Source of the DNA: Bradyrhizobium sp. 132
GTDB taxonomy: Bacteria > Pseudomonadota > Alphaproteobacteria > Rhizobiales > Xanthobacteraceae
Reading direction: 5' to 3'
Length of the DNA stretch: 64,000 nucleotides
NCBI RefSeq assembly: GCF_023074185.1
Contig: NZ_JADPKY010000170.1
Coordinates: 186,001-250,000, forward strand
Shown here: positions 62,920-64,000 of the stretch, piece after piece
Position numbering within the stretch: position 1 is the first letter of the stretch
Layout of the letters: every line of letters begins with the position of its first letter
Notes under the pieces: model-generated
Seen by the model: only the letters and a program-made list of their open reading frames with translations
What the model was told of the DNA's origin: nothing
Databases searched by the model: none
Program-made: the position numbers and the translations under genes

Positions 62920-63240
62920 TCAGACCGCGGAGGTGATCCACTGCTGCAGCTTTGCCTTGGGCGCGGCGCCGACTTGGCGGGAAGCCATCTCGCCGCCCTT
63001 GAAGATCATCAGGGTAGGGATCGACATCACGCCATACTTCGATGCGGTCTTCGGGCTCTCGTCGACGTTGAGCTTCACGATCTTGACCTTGTCGCCCATC
63101 GCGCCGGAGATCTCGTCGAGCGCGGGTGCGATCATGCGGCAGGGACCGCACCATTCGGCCCAGAAATCGACAACCACCGGACCGTCCGCCTTGAGCACTT
63201 CGGCTTCGAAATCGGTGTCAGAAACTTTGCCAACGGCCAT
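62920..63240 (-). CDS. trxA: Thioredoxin
   Basis: 106 aa from ATG 63240 (MAVGKVSDTDFEAEVLKADG). Active site DFWAEWCGPCRMIAPALDEI (residues 30-34 WCGPC), cis-Pro MSIPTLMIFKGGE. Cytosolic disulfide reductase. The longer open frame to 63294 begins outside the conserved part. It lies downstream of addA, the usual alphaproteobacterial order. Confidence 0.97.
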   Translation of the reverse strand: MAVGKVSDTDFEAEVLKADGPVVVDFWAEWCGPCRMIAPALDEISGAMGDKVKIVKLNVDESPKTASKYGVMSIPTLMIFKGGEMASRQVGAAPKAKLQQWITSAV

Positions 63241-63303
63241 GGGAATACCTCGTACCTGAGAGAAGGACGCGACGGGAATCGCACCCGAGATCATGCCGTC
63301 AAC

Positions 63304-64000
63304 CTATGAACGGCTCCTTGCCGGGTCAAGGACGCTCACACGGAGATGAAGGGATGCCAGCGCCGCGTCCAGCGCGGGGGCTGAAATCTCCATATATTCA
63401 AGGGCCTCGGTCCAGAGCAGGACGGCTCGAACAGGCTTTTGGGGATAAAGCCGCGATAGCACCGCCCGATACAGCGCAAGCTGCCGGACATAGGTCGCGG
63501 GCACCTCAGCGGCGCTGATGGGCGCCGCCTGGTTGGTCTTGAAATCGACGATCAAAACCTCATCCGGACGAACGACCAGCCGGTCGATCTGCCCCGACAC
63601 CAGCGCCGGGGTGCGGCCCGGCCGCTCCAGTCTGCCGACGATGGCGACCTCCGCCCGGCTGCCCGCGGCAAAGACCGGCGCGAAGCGCGGCTCAGTGATG
63701 AGGGCGAGCACCTTGTCGGCCAGAGCGGCGCGGTCAGCCTCCGCCCAGTCCGAGGCATTGCGCGCCATGAAGCCGAGCGCGGCCTCGCGCCGGCGATCGC
63801 TGGCGATGTCGGGGAGTGATTGCAGCAGCCGGTGCACCAGCGTGCCGCGTTGCAGCGCGAGCGCGCGGGACTGCACCGATTCACTTGACCGCACCGCGCG
63901 GCCTTCCTCGGCCGACTGGCCGGAGGGACGAACCGGATCGTCATCGACGGTCTCGCGCGGCGCCGGCGTCCGCAGCCAGTCCGGGAGCGCGGTCCTCTGG
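63304..64000 (-). CDS. addA: Helicase-exonuclease subunit AddA, C-terminal part
   Basis: The frame is open to the window edge, so this is the last about 230 residues of AddA. The RecB-type nuclease domain shows LQRGTLVHRLLQSLP (His of the nuclease), SGQIDRLVVRPDEVLIVDFKTNQ (Asp and Asp-x-Lys) and YVRQLALYRAVLSRLYP (QLxxY motif). AddAB resects DNA ends for RecA. Stop at 63304; the 5' part lies outside the window. Confidence 0.93.
   Translation of the reverse strand, partial: QRTALPDWLRTPAPRETVDDDPVRPSGQSAEEGRAVRSSESVQSRALALQRGTLVHRLLQSLPDIASDRRREAALGFMARNASDWAEADRAALADKVLALITEPRFAPVFAAGSRAEVAIVGRLERPGRTPALVSGQIDRLVVRPDEVLIVDFKTNQAAPISAAEVPATYVRQLALYRAVLSRLYPQKPVRAVLLWTEALEYMEISAPALDAALASLHLRVSVLDPARSRS

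Overview
The window reads as chromosome of an alphaproteobacterium of the Bradyrhizobium/Rhodopseudomonas group. The gene neighbourhoods (rnd-lptC-lptA-lptB-rpoN-hpf-ptsN; aroA-cmk-rpsA-sppA-ihfB; trpF-trpB-trpA-accD-folC), an hsp20 gene behind a ROSE-like RNA thermometer, high GC content and several Bradyrhizobium-style dispersed palindromic repeats all point that way. Genus is an inference; nothing here is a species marker.

Layout. (1) 1-4240: core genes queG, a GST, uppP and an NDUFA9-like epimerase. (2) 4243-24838: tRNA-Leu(CAG) followed by a genomic island of about 20.5 kb. It has a tyrosine integrase beside the tRNA and a 17-bp copy of the tRNA 3' end at its far border. Cargo in order: a membrane-bound lipase-like protein; an XRE regulator with a divergent small membrane protein; a minus-strand cassette of serine resolvase, RNase H-like protein, zinc-finger protein and PolA-like palm protein; a cluster that looks like DNA/RNA-targeting defence (DUF262-HNH, adenine methyltransferase, PD-(D/E)XK-like protein, second DUF262, HEPN, zinc-ribbon protein); an 1132-aa helical protein; and a DUF2971 plus nuclease-like pair. 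(3) 24822-28580: a second, stacked element. It starts with a broken integrase homologous to the intact one, carries an ECF sigma/NrsF anti-sigma pair with two exact SigF-type promoters (GTAACC-N16-CGAA), small envelope proteins and a cytochrome c, and ends near a third, partial att core. (4) 28862-37016: a polytopic membrane protein, then rnd, LPS-transport genes lptC/A/B, rpoN, hpf and ptsN; ptsN has a good sigma-54 promoter. (5) 37127-40507: a foreign insert with an inverted att-like end and a two-gene Lamassu-like system (DUF4297 nuclease plus SMC/Rad50-like ATPase). It ends in a near copy of the regulatory element that precedes the resolvase in the first island. (6) 40591-49476: hsp20-DUF1150, ugpBAEC, a CoA transferase, divergent ohr/ohrR with two operators, tRNA-Ala(GGC) and a TIGR02300 protein. 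(7) 49637-64000: aroA-cmk-rpsA, sppA, ihfB, lapA, trpFBA-accD-folC, a metallophosphoesterase, a frameshifted ATP-dependent DNA ligase, trxA and the 3' part of addA.

How it fits together. The core genes are housekeeping: envelope and LPS biogenesis, nitrogen-PTS/sigma-54, translation, tryptophan and fatty-acid/folate synthesis. The accessory DNA sits at a tRNA-Leu hot spot used repeatedly by one integrase family; the same att signature in inverted orientation next to ptsN suggests related elements also inserted there or that the DNA was rearranged. The most interesting parts are the PolA-like/RNase H-like/zinc-finger/resolvase cassette, the mixed DUF262-methylase-nuclease-HEPN cluster and the Lamassu-like pair. 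All functional calls are from reading the sequence; no database search was run.
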